A stretch of 64,000 nucleotides of DNA, from positions 2,046,001 through 2,110,000 of the forward strand of contig CP128857.1 in the NCBI GenBank assembly GCA_030388725.1. Reading direction: 5' to 3'. The first letter of the stretch is position 1; every line of letters begins with the position of its first letter. Position numbers and translations under genes: made by a program. The notes below the pieces were generated by a model, which had not been told where the DNA came from, did no database searches, and saw only the letters and a list, made by a program, of their open reading frames with translations. The DNA comes from Prodigiosinella aquatilis. GTDB lineage: Bacteria > Pseudomonadota > Gammaproteobacteria > Enterobacterales > Enterobacteriaceae. Below are positions 47,715-59,006 of the stretch, one piece after another.

Positions 47715-48458
47715 ATGGCAGGTCATAGTAAGTGGGCCAACACCAAGCATCGTAAAGCAGCACAGGATTCCAAACGCGGTAAGATTTTCACCAAAATTAT
47801 CCGTGAACTGGTCACCGCCGCCAGACTGGGCGGGGGTGATCCCGGTGCCAACCCGCGTCTGCGTGCCGCTGTCGACAAAGCGCTGTCCAATAATATGACA
47901 CGCGATACCCTGAACCGCGCTATTGCCCGTGGTGTAGGGGGCGATGATGATGCCAATATGGAAACTATCATTTATGAAGGTTACGGCCCCGGCGGCACTG
48001 CCGTGATGGTGGAGTGTTTGAGCGACAACCGTAATCGTACGGTTTCCGAAGTTCGCCACGCCTTTAGCAAAAGCGGCGGCAACCTGGGAACGGATGGCTC
48101 GGTTGCCTATCTGTTCACCAAGAAGGGCGTCATTTCCTATGCGCCGGGTCTGGATGAAGATACGGTGATGGATGCGGCGCTGGAAGCGGGTGCTGACGAT
48201 ATCGTGACGTATGATGATGGCGCTATTGACGTCTTCACACCGTGGGAAACATTCGGTCAGGTGAAAGATGCGCTGGATGCGGCTGGTCTGGTGGCAGAAT
48301 CCGCCGAGGTATCAATGGTCGCGTCCACCAGCGCGGATATGGATGCAGAAACCGCACCGAAACTGATGCGCTTGATCGATATGCTGGAAGACTGCGACGA
48401 CGTGCAGGAGGTTTACCACAACGGTGAGATCTCCGACGAGGTGGCGGCATTGCTGTGA
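47715..48458 (+). CDS. yebC: YebC/PmpR-family protein
   Basis: A 247-residue three-domain protein starting [25 protein letters not shown]. YebC proteins act as regulators or, in recent work, as ribosome-associated factors that relieve stalling at polyproline sequences. The characteristic acidic centre [20 protein letters not shown] is present. It precedes ruvC by 43 bp. No defect is seen. Confidence 0.97.
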   Translation: MAGHSKWANTKHRKAAQDSKRGKIFTKIIRELVTAARLGGGDPGANPRLRAAVDKALSNNMTRDTLNRAIARGVGGDDDANMETIIYEGYGPGGTAVMVECLSDNRNRTVSEVRHAFSKSGGNLGTDGSVAYLFTKKGVISYAPGLDEDTVMDAALEAGADDIVTYDDGAIDVFTPWETFGQVKDALDAAGLVAESAEVSMVASTSADMDAETAPKLMRLIDMLEDCDDVQEVYHNGEISDEVAALL

Positions 48459-48501
48459 TGGCATTGCCACATGGCATCAATCAGTGGCCGGGGAGTAACT
48501 G

Positions 48502-49023
48502 ATGACAATTATTCTGGGCATCGACCCCGGTTCCCGTGTCACCGGTTACGGTATCGTCCAGCAACGGGGCAGGCAGCTCAGTTATATCGGTAGCGGTTGC
48601 ATCCGCACTGTGGTGGACGATCTCCCCAGCCGTCTGAAGCTGATCTTTGCCGGCGTCAGTGAGATCATTACCCAGTTTCATCCCGACTGTCTGGCGATAG
48701 AGCAGGTGTTTATGGCCAAGAATGCGGACTCGGCGCTTAAACTGGGACAGGCGCGCGGCGCGGCTATTGTGGCGGGCGTAAATCAGGATCTGCCGGTGTT
48801 CGAGTATGCGGCGCGTCAGGTAAAACAGACCGTAGTCGGTACCGGTGCCGCCGACAAAAAGCAGGTGCAGCACATGGTACGCGTGTTGTTGAAGTTACCC
48901 GCCAGCCCGCAATCGGACGCGGCCGACGCGCTGGCCATTGCCATCACGCACTGTCATTTCAGCCAGAACCTTACTCGTATCAGTGTCGATAAGCTTACGA
49001 TGGCCCGCGGACGTCTTCGTTGA
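48502..49023 (+). CDS. ruvC: Holliday junction resolvase RuvC
   Basis: A 173-residue endonuclease with a RNase H fold that cuts Holliday junctions as a dimer. Catalytic acids are Asp8 ([14 protein letters not shown]), the Glu of [22 protein letters not shown], and the two Asp of DAADALAIA. The C-terminal TMARGRLR matches E. coli. It is separated from ruvAB by a nickel transporter gene and regulatory DNA. Confidence 0.98.
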   Translation: MTIILGIDPGSRVTGYGIVQQRGRQLSYIGSGCIRTVVDDLPSRLKLIFAGVSEIITQFHPDCLAIEQVFMAKNADSALKLGQARGAAIVAGVNQDLPVFEYAARQVKQTVVGTGAADKKQVQHMVRVLLKLPASPQSDAADALAIAITHCHFSQNLTRISVDKLTMARGRLR

Positions 49024-49041
49024 TTGGCGTGTGATATTTTA

Positions 49042-49084
49042 CTGCCTTTCCTGACCGAAGCGCTGTTTTTACCAGGAAAGGCAG
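49042..49084. repeat. 12-bp perfect inverted repeat after ruvC
   Basis: CTGCCTTTCCTG (49042-49053) is perfectly complementary to 49073-49084 with a 19-base loop. It lies 18 bp after ruvC and may terminate the aspS-ruvC cluster. No T-run follows the stem. Confidence 0.55.
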
Positions 49085-49214
49085 CCCACCCCTTGTTCTG
49101 ATGCCGCTTTCCGTTATCCGGTTCAACTCTCGCCGTTGAGCAACGCCATCTTCGCCTTTGGGCAAACACATCCGTCATAATTAGCCTTCCTTTGATCTGT
49201 GATAACACAGTGAT

Positions 49215-49241
49215 GTATGAACAATTTATAAAATCTCATAC
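49215..49241 (+). promoter_or_regulatory. NikR-like operator before the nickel/cobalt permease
   Basis: GTATGA (49215-49220) and TCATAC (49236-49241) are the two half-sites of the E. coli NikR operator. The spacer here is 15 bp instead of 16, but its AT-rich sequence resembles the nikA operator. Nickel-responsive repression of the following gene is inferred. Confidence 0.6.
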
Positions 49242-49292
49242 TCGCAATGAACCCGACGGTGATCGCCCGCCGGACTGACAAAAGGTTTTCAC

Positions 49293-50342
49293 ATGCTGTC
49301 TTCGCTTTTCAGGGACAATCCACGCTCGATGGTGATGTTGGGCGGTCTGGTGATGGTTAACGCGTTGGTATGGCTGCTGGCATGGCGTCTGTTTCATGAA
49401 CATGGTGCCTTGATGGCGACCAGTTTGCTGGCCTGGTGCTTCGGACTGCGCCATGCGGTGGATGCGGACCATATCGCCGCCATCGATAATGTCACCCGGA
49501 AAATGATGCAAGAGGGGAAACGGCCACTGAGTGTCGGGACCTGGTTTTCGCTGGGACATTCCACCATCGTTATTCTGGCGTCACTGGCGCTGGCCGCCAC
49601 CGCGACGGCGCTGCGGGATGATATGGCCTGGTTTCATGAAGTGGGGGGCGTCATCGGCACGCTGGTTTCAGCCGGGTTCCTGTTGTTGATGGCATTGGTG
49701 AATCTGGTGATTCTGCGCGATGTCTGGAAACGTTTTCAACAATTCAAACAAGGGATGGGCGAGGCGCCTGATCAGATGGACGATATTCCCGCGTCAGGGG
49801 TGATGGGCTGGATTTTCCGTTCAACATTCCGTCTGGTGCGCAAAAGCTGGCACATGTATCTGGTTGGTCTGCTGTTCGGACTGGGATTTGATACGGCTAC
49901 CGAAATTGGCGTATTAGGTATCTCGGCGGCCGGCGCTTCACAGGGCATGTCAATCTGGTCGATCATGATTTTTCCGGCGTTGTTTACCTGCGGCATGGCA
50001 CTGGTGGATACACTGGATAATGTGGTGATGGTCGGCGCTTATGGCTGGGCGTTCAGTAAACCGCAGCGCAAACTCTACTACAATATGACCATTACGGCGA
50101 CGTCGGTAGTGGTGGCGGTTTTTATCGGCGGTATGGAAGCGCTGGGACTACTGGCGGACAAACTTGACCTGCATGCCGGGCTGTGGGGCGTGGTTGAGGC
50201 CTTCAATGCGCAACTCGGCAACGCCGGATTCTATGTCGTGGCGCTGTTTGTCGCCTGCTGGGTGATCTCGCTGTGCAACTACCGCTGGAAAAATTACGAC
50301 GCCCTGCATAACCCGACAGCAGAACCCAGCCGTCAGGGGTGA
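49293..50342 (+). CDS. NiCoT-family nickel/cobalt permease
   Basis: A 349-residue inner-membrane transporter with eight predicted helices. The NiCoT signature is RHAVDADHIAAIDN in helix 2 (H-x4-D-H), and the other family motifs LGFDTATEIGVLG and FTCGMALVDTLDNVVM are intact. It carries Ni2+ and/or Co2+ with high affinity. AAAAGG precedes the ATG, and a NikR-like site lies 52 bp upstream, favouring nickel. It sits between ruvC and ruvA; no nickel enzyme gene is nearby. Confidence 0.94.
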   Translation: MLSSLFRDNPRSMVMLGGLVMVNALVWLLAWRLFHEHGALMATSLLAWCFGLRHAVDADHIAAIDNVTRKMMQEGKRPLSVGTWFSLGHSTIVILASLALAATATALRDDMAWFHEVGGVIGTLVSAGFLLLMALVNLVILRDVWKRFQQFKQGMGEAPDQMDDIPASGVMGWIFRSTFRLVRKSWHMYLVGLLFGLGFDTATEIGVLGISAAGASQGMSIWSIMIFPALFTCGMALVDTLDNVVMVGAYGWAFSKPQRKLYYNMTITATSVVVAVFIGGMEALGLLADKLDLHAGLWGVVEAFNAQLGNAGFYVVALFVACWVISLCNYRWKNYDALHNPTAEPSRQG

Positions 50343-50520
50343 TGAACCGCGATTCTTCACTGATATCTCCGGTATTTTATGGTGGTCATACCGATGCCGG
50401 AGACTTTCCTTTTATTCTCAATAATATCTGGATATGCATCCAGCTTTTTTGTATCAGATATTTTTTTGTGTTATAAGCTATACGCCTTGTTCCAGGTTAG
50501 TCCCATAAGGAAAACAACAC

Positions 50521-51138
50521 GTGATAGGTCGTATCAGAGGCATCGTTCTGGAGAAACAACCACCGCAGGTATTGATTGAAGCCAACGGTGTGGGCTATGA
50601 AGTCCATATGCCGATGACCTGTTTTTACGAACTGCCAGATCTTGGCCAGGAAGCGGTGATCTTCACCCATTTTGTGGTGCGGGAAGATGCGCAACTGCTG
50701 TTTGGGTTCAATAACAAGCAGGAGCGTTCACTGTTCCGCGAGCTGATCAAAGTTAACGGTGTGGGGCCGAAACTGGCACTGGCGATTTTGTCCGGCATGT
50801 CGGCGCAGCAGTTTGTCAGCGCGGTGGAGCGTCAGGAAATTGGCGTCCTGATCAAACTGCCGGGCGTAGGCAAGAAAACCGCAGAGCGGCTGGTGGTGGA
50901 AATGAAAGACCGCTTCAAGGGGCTGAATGGTGATCTGTTTAATTCACCGGGTAACATGGCCTTGCCACCGTCAACGCCCGTGGGCGAACCGGTGGTGGAT
51001 CCACTGGCAGAAGCGGAAGCCGCGCTGGTATCACTGGGCTATAAACCGCAGGAAGCCAGCCGTATGATAAGCAAGGTATCCCGCCCGGATTCTACCTGCG
51101 AAACCCTGATCAGGGACGCATTACGCGCGGTACTGTGA
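50521..51138 (+). CDS. ruvA: Holliday junction branch-migration protein RuvA
   Basis: A 205-residue junction-binding protein. The N-terminal OB domain starts [28 protein letters not shown]. Two helix-hairpin-helix motifs are in [15 protein letters not shown] and [16 protein letters not shown], and the flexible linker leads to the RuvB-binding domain III. The start codon is GTG. The gap to ruvB is 7 bp. Confidence 0.98.
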   Translation: MIGRIRGIVLEKQPPQVLIEANGVGYEVHMPMTCFYELPDLGQEAVIFTHFVVREDAQLLFGFNNKQERSLFRELIKVNGVGPKLALAILSGMSAQQFVSAVERQEIGVLIKLPGVGKKTAERLVVEMKDRFKGLNGDLFNSPGNMALPPSTPVGEPVVDPLAEAEAALVSLGYKPQEASRMISKVSRPDSTCETLIRDALRAVL

Positions 51139-51145
51139 GGTATTC

Positions 51146-52150
51146 ATGATTGAAGCTGATCGTTTGATTGCGCCGATTGTTGTTGAAGAGGAAGAGATCT
51201 TCGACCGGGCTATCCGGCCTAAACTGTTGTCGGAGTACGTCGGACAGCCGAAAGTCCGTGAGCAGATGGATATATTTATTCAGGCGGCGCGCAAGCGTGG
51301 TGACGCGTTGGATCATCTGCTGATTTTCGGTCCGCCGGGGCTGGGTAAAACCACACTGGCCAATATTGTCGCGAACGAAATGGGTGTCAATTTGCGTACC
51401 ACATCCGGCCCGGTGCTGGAGAAAGCGGGTGATCTGGCGGCATTACTGACCAATCTTGAACCCCACGACGTGCTGTTTATTGATGAAATTCACCGTCTAT
51501 CGCCAGTAGTAGAAGAAGTGCTTTATCCGGCTATGGAAGATTATCAGTTGGATATCATGATTGGCGAAGGACCGGCGGCGCGCTCCATTAAACTGGATTT
51601 ACCTCCGTTTACGCTAATTGGTGCGACCACTCGTGCCGGGTCGCTGACCTCTCCGTTGCGTGACCGTTTCGGGATCGTGCAGCGTCTGGAGTTTTATCAG
51701 GTCGCGGACTTGCAGCATATTGTCAGCCGTAGCGCACTGTGTCTGGGGCTGGAGATGACGGAAGATGGCGCACTGGAATTAGCCCGTCGTTCCCGCGGTA
51801 CGCCACGCATCGCCAACCGGCTGTTGCGCCGGGTACGTGACTTTTCTGAAGTGAAATCGGATGGCACGATTACGCTGGACGTGGCCGTTCAGGCGATGGA
51901 TATGCTGGCGGTAGATATTGAAGGATTTGATTTTATGGACCGCAAGCTGCTGTTGGCCGTGATCGATAAATTTATGGGTGGACCGGTAGGGTTGGATAAC
52001 CTGGCAGCGGCCATCGGTGAAGAGCGTGAAACCATTGAAGATGTGCTGGAGCCTTACCTGATTCAGCAAGGATTTTTGCAACGGACACCGCGTGGGCGTA
52101 TCGCCACTCAGCACGCTTATCGTCATTTTGGCCTGACTCGCGAGGAGTAA
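51146..52150 (+). CDS. ruvB: Holliday junction helicase RuvB
   Basis: A 334-residue AAA+ motor. Walker A is [11 protein letters not shown], Walker B is [10 protein letters not shown], sensor 1 is [18 protein letters not shown] with the arginine finger nearby, and a winged-helix C-terminus ends [17 protein letters not shown]. It is co-transcribed with ruvA. It appears complete. Confidence 0.98.
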   Translation: MIEADRLIAPIVVEEEEIFDRAIRPKLLSEYVGQPKVREQMDIFIQAARKRGDALDHLLIFGPPGLGKTTLANIVANEMGVNLRTTSGPVLEKAGDLAALLTNLEPHDVLFIDEIHRLSPVVEEVLYPAMEDYQLDIMIGEGPAARSIKLDLPPFTLIGATTRAGSLTSPLRDRFGIVQRLEFYQVADLQHIVSRSALCLGLEMTEDGALELARRSRGTPRIANRLLRRVRDFSEVKSDGTITLDVAVQAMDMLAVDIEGFDFMDRKLLLAVIDKFMGGPVGLDNLAAAIGEERETIEDVLEPYLIQQGFLQRTPRGRIATQHAYRHFGLTREE

Positions 52151-52318
52151 TTGCCTCGCCACCGGTCTTGATTGGCTATCCGTACTATCTGTTATTTGTG
52201 CATGCTGTTATTCGTGCATGTTGTTTGAATATGTTATTCGGACTAGCGCCGCATTCCGTCACCGTAGTTATCCTCGTCGAAACGAGGATCTATTCATTGT
52301 TGATGCAGACAGGTTGCG

Positions 52319-53104
52319 TTACGCGGCCTGCTTCTTTAGCAGACTCAGCATAAACAGCAGCGATGCGCACAACACAACCGACGGGCCGGCCGGTGTATTA
52401 AGATCGGCAGAAACCGCCAGTCCACCCGTTACCGCCAGAATCCCGATAATTACCGCTACTCCGGCCATTTGTTCCGGCGTGCGGGCAAAGCGACGGGCAG
52501 TGGCGGCAGGAATGATCAACAGCGAAGTAATAATCAGCGCCCCAACAAATTTCATCGCCAACCCAATGGTTAATGCGGTTATCAACATCAATAACAGTTT
52601 GGTACGTTGCAGATGGATACCATCGACATGGGCCAGTTCCGGGCTGATGGTCATGGATAACAGCGCTCGCCATTGCCAGCACAGAACTATGACCACCAGC
52701 ACAATACCGGGGCCAATCAGCAGTAAATCGCTAGTGGTAACGGAAAGCAGGTCACCAAACAGATAGGCCATCAGATCCACGCGAACATTATTCATCAGGC
52801 TGACCACCACCAACCCCAGCGACAGCGCACTGTGGGCCATAATGCCCAACAAGGTATCAATCGCCAGATTAGGACGTTGTTCCAACCAGACCAACCCCAG
52901 CGACAATACCAGTGTGACAGCGAGCACCGCATAAAATGGACTCACATCCAGCAGCAGACCCAGTGCGACGCCCAATAATGACGCGTGTGCCAGCGTATCG
53001 CCAAAATAGGACATTCGACGCCAGACAACGAACGACCCCAGCGGGCCTGCCGCTATGGACAGAAAAACCCCCGCCAGCCAACCAGGAAACAACAGCTCAA
53101 TCAT
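52319..53104 (-). CDS. znuB: Zinc ABC transporter permease ZnuB
   Basis: A 261-residue ABC-3 family inner-membrane permease starting [36 protein letters not shown], with seven to eight helices. It forms the zinc uptake channel with ZnuC and ZnuA. Its ATG overlaps the znuC stop by 4 bp. Confidence 0.96.
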   Translation of the reverse strand: MIELLFPGWLAGVFLSIAAGPLGSFVVWRRMSYFGDTLAHASLLGVALGLLLDVSPFYAVLAVTLVLSLGLVWLEQRPNLAIDTLLGIMAHSALSLGLVVVSLMNNVRVDLMAYLFGDLLSVTTSDLLLIGPGIVLVVIVLCWQWRALLSMTISPELAHVDGIHLQRTKLLLMLITALTIGLAMKFVGALIITSLLIIPAATARRFARTPEQMAGVAVIIGILAVTGGLAVSADLNTPAGPSVVLCASLLFMLSLLKKQAA

Positions 53105-53859
53105 TTGTCGTTCCCATCCTGTTTTTTCAAAATAACGCGTCCATTCAAGTCATGCCGGTGGTTATGGTGGTGACGGTAGATAGCCAGTTGTTCCGCGCCG
53201 CGATGACCGAACATCGCCAGAAATTCCGGATGCAGGGAAACCACTTCAGGCGTTCCAGAACAACAGATATGTTGATTAAGGCACAGCACTTCATCGGTCT
53301 TGGCCATAACCAGATGTAAATCGTGAGAAACCATCAGTACGCCGCAGTTAAGCTCTTGTCGCAACTGGTTGATCAGTTCATACAGTGCCAATTGACCATT
53401 GACGTCGACACCCTGGGTGGGTTCGTCCAGCACCAATAACTGTGGATTGGCGAGAATGGCGCGGGCCAGCAGGACACGCTGGTTTTCCCCGCCAGAGAGT
53501 TTTTGCATTGGTTGGTTCAGCAGATGTCCGGCCTGGACGCGTTTAAGCGCCGGCATAATCTCTTGCTTTTTTATGCCGGGGCGCAGCTGCATAAAACGGC
53601 TGACGGTCAACGGTAGTGTGGCGTCCAGATGCAATTTTTGCGGCACGTAACCGATACGCAGATTCGGGACACGCTGAATATTGCCATTATCGGGAGAGAG
53701 TAAACCCAGAACCACCCGCACCAGTGTCGATTTTCCGGCACCGTTCGGACCGATCAGGGTTAAAATCCGCCCTGCCTGAAGGGTGAGGGAAATATCGGTC
53801 AACACGCGCCGATTGCCAAATTGCACAGAAATATTATCAAGTGTGACCAGAGTAGACAT
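53101..53859 (-). CDS. znuC: Zinc ABC transporter ATPase ZnuC
   Basis: A 252-residue ABC ATPase. Walker A is [10 protein letters not shown], the signature is [15 protein letters not shown], Walker B is [12 protein letters not shown], and the H-loop is MVSHDLHLV. The His-rich C-terminus ([13 protein letters not shown]) is typical of ZnuC. It is divergent from znuA with a Zur box between. Confidence 0.97.
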   Translation of the reverse strand: MSTLVTLDNISVQFGNRRVLTDISLTLQAGRILTLIGPNGAGKSTLVRVVLGLLSPDNGNIQRVPNLRIGYVPQKLHLDATLPLTVSRFMQLRPGIKKQEIMPALKRVQAGHLLNQPMQKLSGGENQRVLLARAILANPQLLVLDEPTQGVDVNGQLALYELINQLRQELNCGVLMVSHDLHLVMAKTDEVLCLNQHICCSGTPEVVSLHPEFLAMFGHRGAEQLAIYRHHHNHRHDLNGRVILKKQDGNDK

Positions 53860-53886
53860 ATAACTCAGTTTGAAAGTAATTAATGA

Positions 53887-53901
53887 TGTTATAATATAAC
53901 A
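53887..53901. promoter_or_regulatory. Zur operator between znuCB and znuA
   Basis: TGTTATAATATAACA is a perfect palindrome centred in the 74-bp divergent gap and matches the enterobacterial Zur box of znu. Zinc-loaded Zur would repress both directions. Confidence 0.88.
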
Positions 53902-53933
53902 AAATTCATGTTGAAATCGATGGAAGACTCGCT

Positions 53934-54911
53934 ATGCCTACGCATCACGTAAATAATTGGCTGAAATCTGTACTGACTGCCAGCGCACTTTTGACGTCAG
54001 TTGCGTCAATACCCGTGGCCTCAGCCGCCGTATTGACATCAATTCGCCCACTGGGATTTATCGCCGCCGCGATTGCGGATGGCGTCACGCCGGTAGATAT
54101 TTTGTTGCCCGATGGCGCGTCGCCTCACAATTATGCTCTGCGCCCGTCTGATGTCCAGCATTTACGGTCTGCGGATTTGGTGATTTGGATCGGTCCTGAC
54201 ATGGAGGCATTTCTGGCTAAACCACTACAGCAGGTCGCCGCAGCCAGGCAGATTTCACTGGCGGATGTGCCAGCCATCAAGGCTGAATTGTTGAAATCGC
54301 CACCGCATCACGAGCATGAAATGACAACGAATTCTGCACATGATGCCACCGCGGAGGCGGAAGATGATGATGGCGACAGGCACCATCACGGGGATATCAA
54401 CATGCATATCTGGATGTCGCCAGTGATAGCAAAGGCCGCCGCTGTCGCTATACATGATAAATTATTGGAACTTATGCCACAGAATAGAGACAAATTAGAC
54501 GGCAATCTGCGTTATTTCACTGAGAAACTTGCACAAACGGATAAAAATATTGGTAATATGCTGTCGCCTGTGCAAGGGAAAGGCTATTTCGTGTTTCATG
54601 ATGCCTACGGCTATTTTGAGAAACACTATAGATTAAAGCCACTTGGTCATTTTACGATCAACCCGGCCATCCAGCCTGGTGCGCAGCGTTTACATCAAAT
54701 ACGAACACAGTTGGTTGAGCATAAGGCCGTTTGCGTTTTTGCTGAGCCACAATTCAGGCCAGCAGTTATTGATGCTGTCGTTAAGGGAACGGGTGTGCAT
54801 ATCGGCGTACTCGATCCATTGGGAAGCAACGTCGTTCTGGATAAAGACAGCTACACGCATTTTCTGCTGAAATTGTCTAACGAATATCTGAGCTGCCTGG
54901 AGAAAAAATAA
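53934..54911 (+). CDS. znuA: Periplasmic zinc-binding protein ZnuA
   Basis: A 325-residue cluster A-I solute-binding protein with an N-terminal Sec signal (to about residue 32, VASAA). Zinc ligands are the His in [13 protein letters not shown], the His in MHIWMSP, the His in LGHFTINP, and the Asp in GVLDPLGS. A mobile His/Asp-rich loop (HHEHEM...DGDRHHHGD) captures zinc. mepM follows 15 bp downstream. Confidence 0.96.
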   Translation: MPTHHVNNWLKSVLTASALLTSVASIPVASAAVLTSIRPLGFIAAAIADGVTPVDILLPDGASPHNYALRPSDVQHLRSADLVIWIGPDMEAFLAKPLQQVAAARQISLADVPAIKAELLKSPPHHEHEMTTNSAHDATAEAEDDDGDRHHHGDINMHIWMSPVIAKAAAVAIHDKLLELMPQNRDKLDGNLRYFTEKLAQTDKNIGNMLSPVQGKGYFVFHDAYGYFEKHYRLKPLGHFTINPAIQPGAQRLHQIRTQLVEHKAVCVFAEPQFRPAVIDAVVKGTGVHIGVLDPLGSNVVLDKDSYTHFLLKLSNEYLSCLEKK

Positions 54912-54926
54912 TGAGGATGCGAATAA

Positions 54927-56303
54927 GTGCAGCAGATAGTCCGAACTATCGCTCTGGCGTATAACAGTCTACCCAGACCCCACCGCGTGATGCTGGGGTC
55001 GCTAACTGTAGTCACCCTGGCCGTCGCTGTTTGGCGGCCATTTGTTTATCCTCCGGTTACTAATACGCCTGGCAGTAAAACTGAAACCCTATCTTCACAA
55101 TCACTCACTCCGTCTGCAAGTGAACCGTTGGATGCCACTCCTGCCGCGCCTCCGACAGCGTCTGCAGAATCTACGGAAATGAACAGCGAACCACTTGATC
55201 AGCCAGCACCGGGGCAGGATATCCCGTCGGATGAGCTGGACGATAAAGTATCTGATGATAGCGGATCTCACGAGTATGTGGTGTCGGCTGGTGATACCCT
55301 CAGCAGTATTCTGACTCAGTATGGTATTGATATCGCCGATATCACTGCACTAGCTGAGCAGAATCCCGCATTGCGTAATCTGAAAATCGGTCAGCAGATC
55401 ACCTGGCAACTGGGTGATACCGGTCTGTTACAAAGCCTGCACTGGCAGGTTTCCCGTCGTGAATCCCGTACCTATCAACGTATTGGCGATAATTTCAAAG
55501 AGTCCATCGAGAATGTTGAAGGTGAGTGGCATAACAGTGTAATCGCCGGACGGTTGACTAGCAGTTTTGTTAACAGCGCCCGCAGTGTCGGATTAACCAC
55601 CAACGAGATTAGGGAAGTTATCAAAGCATTGCAGTGGCAGTTGGATTTCCGCAAATTGCATAAAGATGACAGTTTTGCGGTATTGATGTCCCGCGAAGTG
55701 CTGGCTGGCCACAATGAGCAGAGCGAACTGCTGGGTGTACGTCTGAGAAGCGGCGGCAAAGATTATTATGCGTTCCGTGCTGACGACGGCAAATTCTACG
55801 ATCGGGAAGGTTCAGGACTCTCACGCGGTTTCTTGCGTTTCCCCACCATGAAACAGTTTCGGGTTTCTTCCAACTTTAATCCGCGACGCCTTAACCCGGT
55901 AACGGGGCGTGTGGCACCACATAGAGGTGTCGATTTTGCCATGCCGGTTGGTACGCCAGTGTTGGCGACCGGTGACGGTGAAGTCGTGGTGGCTAAACGT
56001 GATCCCCTGGCAGGGAGTTATATCGCTATTCGTCATGGACGCCAGTACACTACGCGTTATATGCACTTGCATCGGCTGCTGGTGAAACCCGGTGAGAAGG
56101 TGAAACGCGGTGAACGTATTGCCTTATCTGGTAATACGGGCCGTTCAACCGGACCACATCTGCATTATGAAGTGTGGATCAATCAGCAGGCGGTAAATCC
56201 GCTAACGGCGAAATTGCCGCGTTCTGAAGGGTTGAGCGGTAAAGAGCGCCGCGATTATCTGGCTCAGGTACGTAAAATGGCGCCACAGTTGCAGTTTGAT
56301 TAA
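54927..56303 (+). CDS. mepM: Murein DD-endopeptidase MepM
   Basis: A 458-residue envelope protein. An N-terminal membrane anchor (VMLGSLTVVTLAVAVW) is followed by a Ser/Pro/Thr linker, a LysM-like domain (HEYVVSAGDTLSSILTQYGID) and a C-terminal M23 LytM peptidase. Zinc motifs are HRGVDFAMPVGTPV and the H-x-H of GPHLHYEVW. It cuts D-Ala-mDAP crosslinks during wall growth. The start is GTG with GAGGA upstream. It may be partly co-transcribed with znuA. Confidence 0.96.
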   Translation: MQQIVRTIALAYNSLPRPHRVMLGSLTVVTLAVAVWRPFVYPPVTNTPGSKTETLSSQSLTPSASEPLDATPAAPPTASAESTEMNSEPLDQPAPGQDIPSDELDDKVSDDSGSHEYVVSAGDTLSSILTQYGIDIADITALAEQNPALRNLKIGQQITWQLGDTGLLQSLHWQVSRRESRTYQRIGDNFKESIENVEGEWHNSVIAGRLTSSFVNSARSVGLTTNEIREVIKALQWQLDFRKLHKDDSFAVLMSREVLAGHNEQSELLGVRLRSGGKDYYAFRADDGKFYDREGSGLSRGFLRFPTMKQFRVSSNFNPRRLNPVTGRVAPHRGVDFAMPVGTPVLATGDGEVVVAKRDPLAGSYIAIRHGRQYTTRYMHLHRLLVKPGEKVKRGERIALSGNTGRSTGPHLHYEVWINQQAVNPLTAKLPRSEGLSGKERRDYLAQVRKMAPQLQFD

Positions 56304-56321
56304 TACCTGAGTTCATTTATC

Positions 56322-56354
56322 CAGCCGGTAGTCAGTTTGCTGCCGGCTGTTTTT
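56322..56354 (+). terminator. Intrinsic terminator after mepM
   Basis: CAGCCGG (56322-56328) pairs with CCGGCTG (56343-56349), the stem extends three pairs inward, and TTTTT follows. Confidence 0.85.
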
Positions 56355-56456
56355 ATTCGCGGTTATGTCACGATTTTCTGCTATATCGGTGAGGTTAATT
56401 GCGAAACAATAGTTAGCAATTATTATTGCCGCGTAATTGTTATGAAGAGTTGATGC

Positions 56457-57431
56457 ATGGAAAGAGAGCAAAAAGCTAACATTGAATATATTCCCCGGTT
56501 CCGTCGCGAGTTTTTTCATCCTCGTTATTGGGGGGTGTGGCTGAGTGTTGGGATGATGATCGTGGTTGCCTGCATTCCTGGGCGTCTGCGTGACCCGGTA
56601 CTGGGTGCGCTTGGCCGTCTGGTTGGGCGTGTGTCACGTGGCGCACGGCGACGTGCTCGCATCAATCTGCTGTATTGCATGCCGGATGTACCCGAGTTAC
56701 AGCGGGAAAAAATCATTGATGACATGTTTGCCACCGCCACACAGTCCATGATTTTGATGATGGAGCTGGCGGTCATTTCTCCCCGGCGGGTGAATGAACG
56801 AGTGCGCTGGCATGGTTATGAGATCATTGAACAACTGGAAGCCCAGCAGCGTAATATTATTTTTCTGGTGCCACATGGCTGGGCTGTGGATGTCCCGGCG
56901 ATGCTGATCAGTTGGCGTGGTCACCGGATCGCGGCCATGATGCATAATCAGAAAAATCCCCTGGTGGATTATCTGTGGAATGCATTGCGTATCCGCTTCG
57001 GTGGGCGTGTGCATGCACGTAATGACGGTATCAAACCGTTTATCAACTCGGTAAGAAAAGGGTATTGGGGATATTATCTTCCTGACCAGGATCATGGGCC
57101 GGAACACAGTGAATTTGTGGATTTCTTCGCGACCTATAAAGCCACATTGCCTGCGGTAGGGCGTTTGATGAAAGTGTGCCGGGCCGAGATTGTGCCGTTA
57201 TTCCCGGTATATAACGCGAAAGAATCCCGATTGGAAGTCTATATTCGCCCGCCGATGAGCGATCTGGACGGTGCCGATGATACTTATATTGCCCGGCGGA
57301 TGAATGAAGAGGTCGAAACGCTGGTGCGACCTTACCCGGAACAATACACCTGGATTCTGAAAATACTGAAAACACGTAAATCAGGCGAGACAGAGCCATA
57401 TTTACGCAAGGATCTTTATCCGCGTAAGTAA
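56457..57431 (+). CDS. lpxM: Lipid A acyltransferase LpxM (MsbB)
   Basis: A 324-residue inner-membrane acyltransferase adding the secondary myristoyl chain to lipid A. One membrane span (VWLSVGMMIVVACIPG) is followed by the catalytic H-x4-D/E site in FLVPHGWAVDVPAML. The sequence RIRFGGRVHARNDGIKPFI is LpxM-like. It is monocistronic and convergent with pykA. Confidence 0.96.
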   Translation: MEREQKANIEYIPRFRREFFHPRYWGVWLSVGMMIVVACIPGRLRDPVLGALGRLVGRVSRGARRRARINLLYCMPDVPELQREKIIDDMFATATQSMILMMELAVISPRRVNERVRWHGYEIIEQLEAQQRNIIFLVPHGWAVDVPAMLISWRGHRIAAMMHNQKNPLVDYLWNALRIRFGGRVHARNDGIKPFINSVRKGYWGYYLPDQDHGPEHSEFVDFFATYKATLPAVGRLMKVCRAEIVPLFPVYNAKESRLEVYIRPPMSDLDGADDTYIARRMNEEVETLVRPYPEQYTWILKILKTRKSGETEPYLRKDLYPRK

Positions 57432-57475
57432 CCGTGGCGCATCAGGATTTAGGGCAAGTGTTTAGTGCAAGTGTA

Positions 57476-57502
57476 GTGATCCCCGTGAAAAACGGGGATC
57501 AC
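57476..57502. terminator. First hairpin between lpxM and pykA
   Basis: GTGATCCCCG (57476-57485) pairs perfectly with CGGGGATCAC (57493-57502) around a 7-base A-rich loop, a strong bidirectional terminator. Confidence 0.85.
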
Positions 57503-57532
57503 ATTGGATACTTTTTATTGATTAGACAGGGA

Positions 57533-57557
57533 GATTCCCGCCTGCTGAGCGGGAATC
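57533..57557. terminator. Second hairpin between lpxM and pykA
   Basis: GATTCCCGC (57533-57541) pairs with GCGGGAATC (57549-57557). It lies just before the pykA stop and may terminate pykA in the leftward direction. Confidence 0.7.
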
Positions 57558-57563
57558 CACCGG

Positions 57564-59006
57564 TTATTCCACCCGCAGAATACGGACTGTATTCGTTGTG
57601 CCTACGGTTCCCATCACATCACCCTGAGTGACGATCACCAGATCGCCGGACACCAGAAAACCTTTGTCGCGCAATATGAGCACGGCGTCATTGGCGGCTA
57701 CGATGCCGTCAGTGTAGCCGGTAAACTGCACGGGCGTGACACCACGATACAATGCGGTCAGGTTGAGTGTGTGTTCATGACGAGACATGGCGAAAATTGG
57801 CAGACCAGAACTGATACGGGACATCATCAGCGCGGTACGGCCAGATTCGGTCATGGCAATAATCGCGGTCACCCCTTTCAGATGATTGGCCGCGTACATG
57901 GCAGACATCGCAATAGACTCTTCGATGTTGTCAAACTCTACGTCAAGACGGTGTTTTGATATGTTGATGCTGGGGATCTTTTCCGCGCCCAGACATACTT
58001 TTGCCATGGCGGCCACGGTTTCCGCCGGATACTGACCCGCCGCGGTTTCTGCCGAAAGCATGACGGCGTCGGTACCATCCAACACGGCGTTGGCGACGTC
58101 CATCACTTCCGCACGGGTTGGCATTGGATTGGTAATCATCGATTCCATCATCTGCGTAGCGGTGATCACCGCACGATTCAGTTTACGGGCACGACGAATC
58201 AGTTTTTTCTGGATACCAACCAGTTCCGCGTCGCCAATTTCCACACCCAGGTCGCCACGTGCCACCATGACTACGTCAGAGGCCAGAATGATGTCATCCA
58301 TCGCTTCGTCGCTGGCGACGGCTTCCGCACGTTCCACTTTGGCAACAATTTTAGCGTTACAACCCGCATCACGGGCCAGACGACGAGCATAGTTCAGGTC
58401 TTCGCCGGTACGCGGGAAGGAAATTGCCAGGTAATCCACATTGATTTTGGCGGCGGTGAGGATGTCTTCTTTGTCTTTTTCAGTCAGCGCTTCGGCAGAG
58501 AGACCACCACCCAGCTTATTGATGCCTTTGTTGTTGGAAAGTGGGCCACCTACCGTTACTTCGGTAAACACCTTCATGTTTTCCACTTTCAATACTTTCA
58601 ACTGTACCCGGCCATCATCCAACAGCAGAATATCACCCGGCACGACGTCACCTGGCAGGCCTTTATAGTCAATACCGACTTTTTCCTTATCGCCTTCGCC
58701 CTTGGTCATGTTGGCATCAAGCAGGAATTTATCACCGATATTGAGAAAAACTTTACCTTCCTTGAAGGTGGAAACGCGGATTTTGGGACCCTGGAGATCG
58801 CCAAGAATAGCAACATGGCGGCCGAGTCTGGCCGCAATTTCACGAACTTTATTGGCACGGATTATATGATCTTCAGGGATGCCATGAGAAAAATTCAGGC
58901 GGACTACATTCGCGCCTGCGGCAATAATCTTTTCCAGATTATTGTCGCGGTCAGTAGCCGGCCCCAGTGTGGTAACAATTTTGGTTCTTCTGAGCCGTCT
59001 GGACAT
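57564..59006 (-). CDS. pykA: Pyruvate kinase II
   Basis: A 480-residue glycolytic enzyme converting PEP and ADP to pyruvate and ATP. The start [22 protein letters not shown] matches E. coli PykA; active-site segments are [22 protein letters not shown] and [11 protein letters not shown]. It lies beside hexR, whose product controls it in relatives. I did not find a clear HexR palindrome in the 59007-59192 gap. Confidence 0.97.
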   Translation of the reverse strand: MSRRLRRTKIVTTLGPATDRDNNLEKIIAAGANVVRLNFSHGIPEDHIIRANKVREIAARLGRHVAILGDLQGPKIRVSTFKEGKVFLNIGDKFLLDANMTKGEGDKEKVGIDYKGLPGDVVPGDILLLDDGRVQLKVLKVENMKVFTEVTVGGPLSNNKGINKLGGGLSAEALTEKDKEDILTAAKINVDYLAISFPRTGEDLNYARRLARDAGCNAKIVAKVERAEAVASDEAMDDIILASDVVMVARGDLGVEIGDAELVGIQKKLIRRARKLNRAVITATQMMESMITNPMPTRAEVMDVANAVLDGTDAVMLSAETAAGQYPAETVAAMAKVCLGAEKIPSINISKHRLDVEFDNIEESIAMSAMYAANHLKGVTAIIAMTESGRTALMMSRISSGLPIFAMSRHEHTLNLTALYRGVTPVQFTGYTDGIVAANDAVLILRDKGFLVSGDLVIVTQGDVMGTVGTTNTVRILRVE

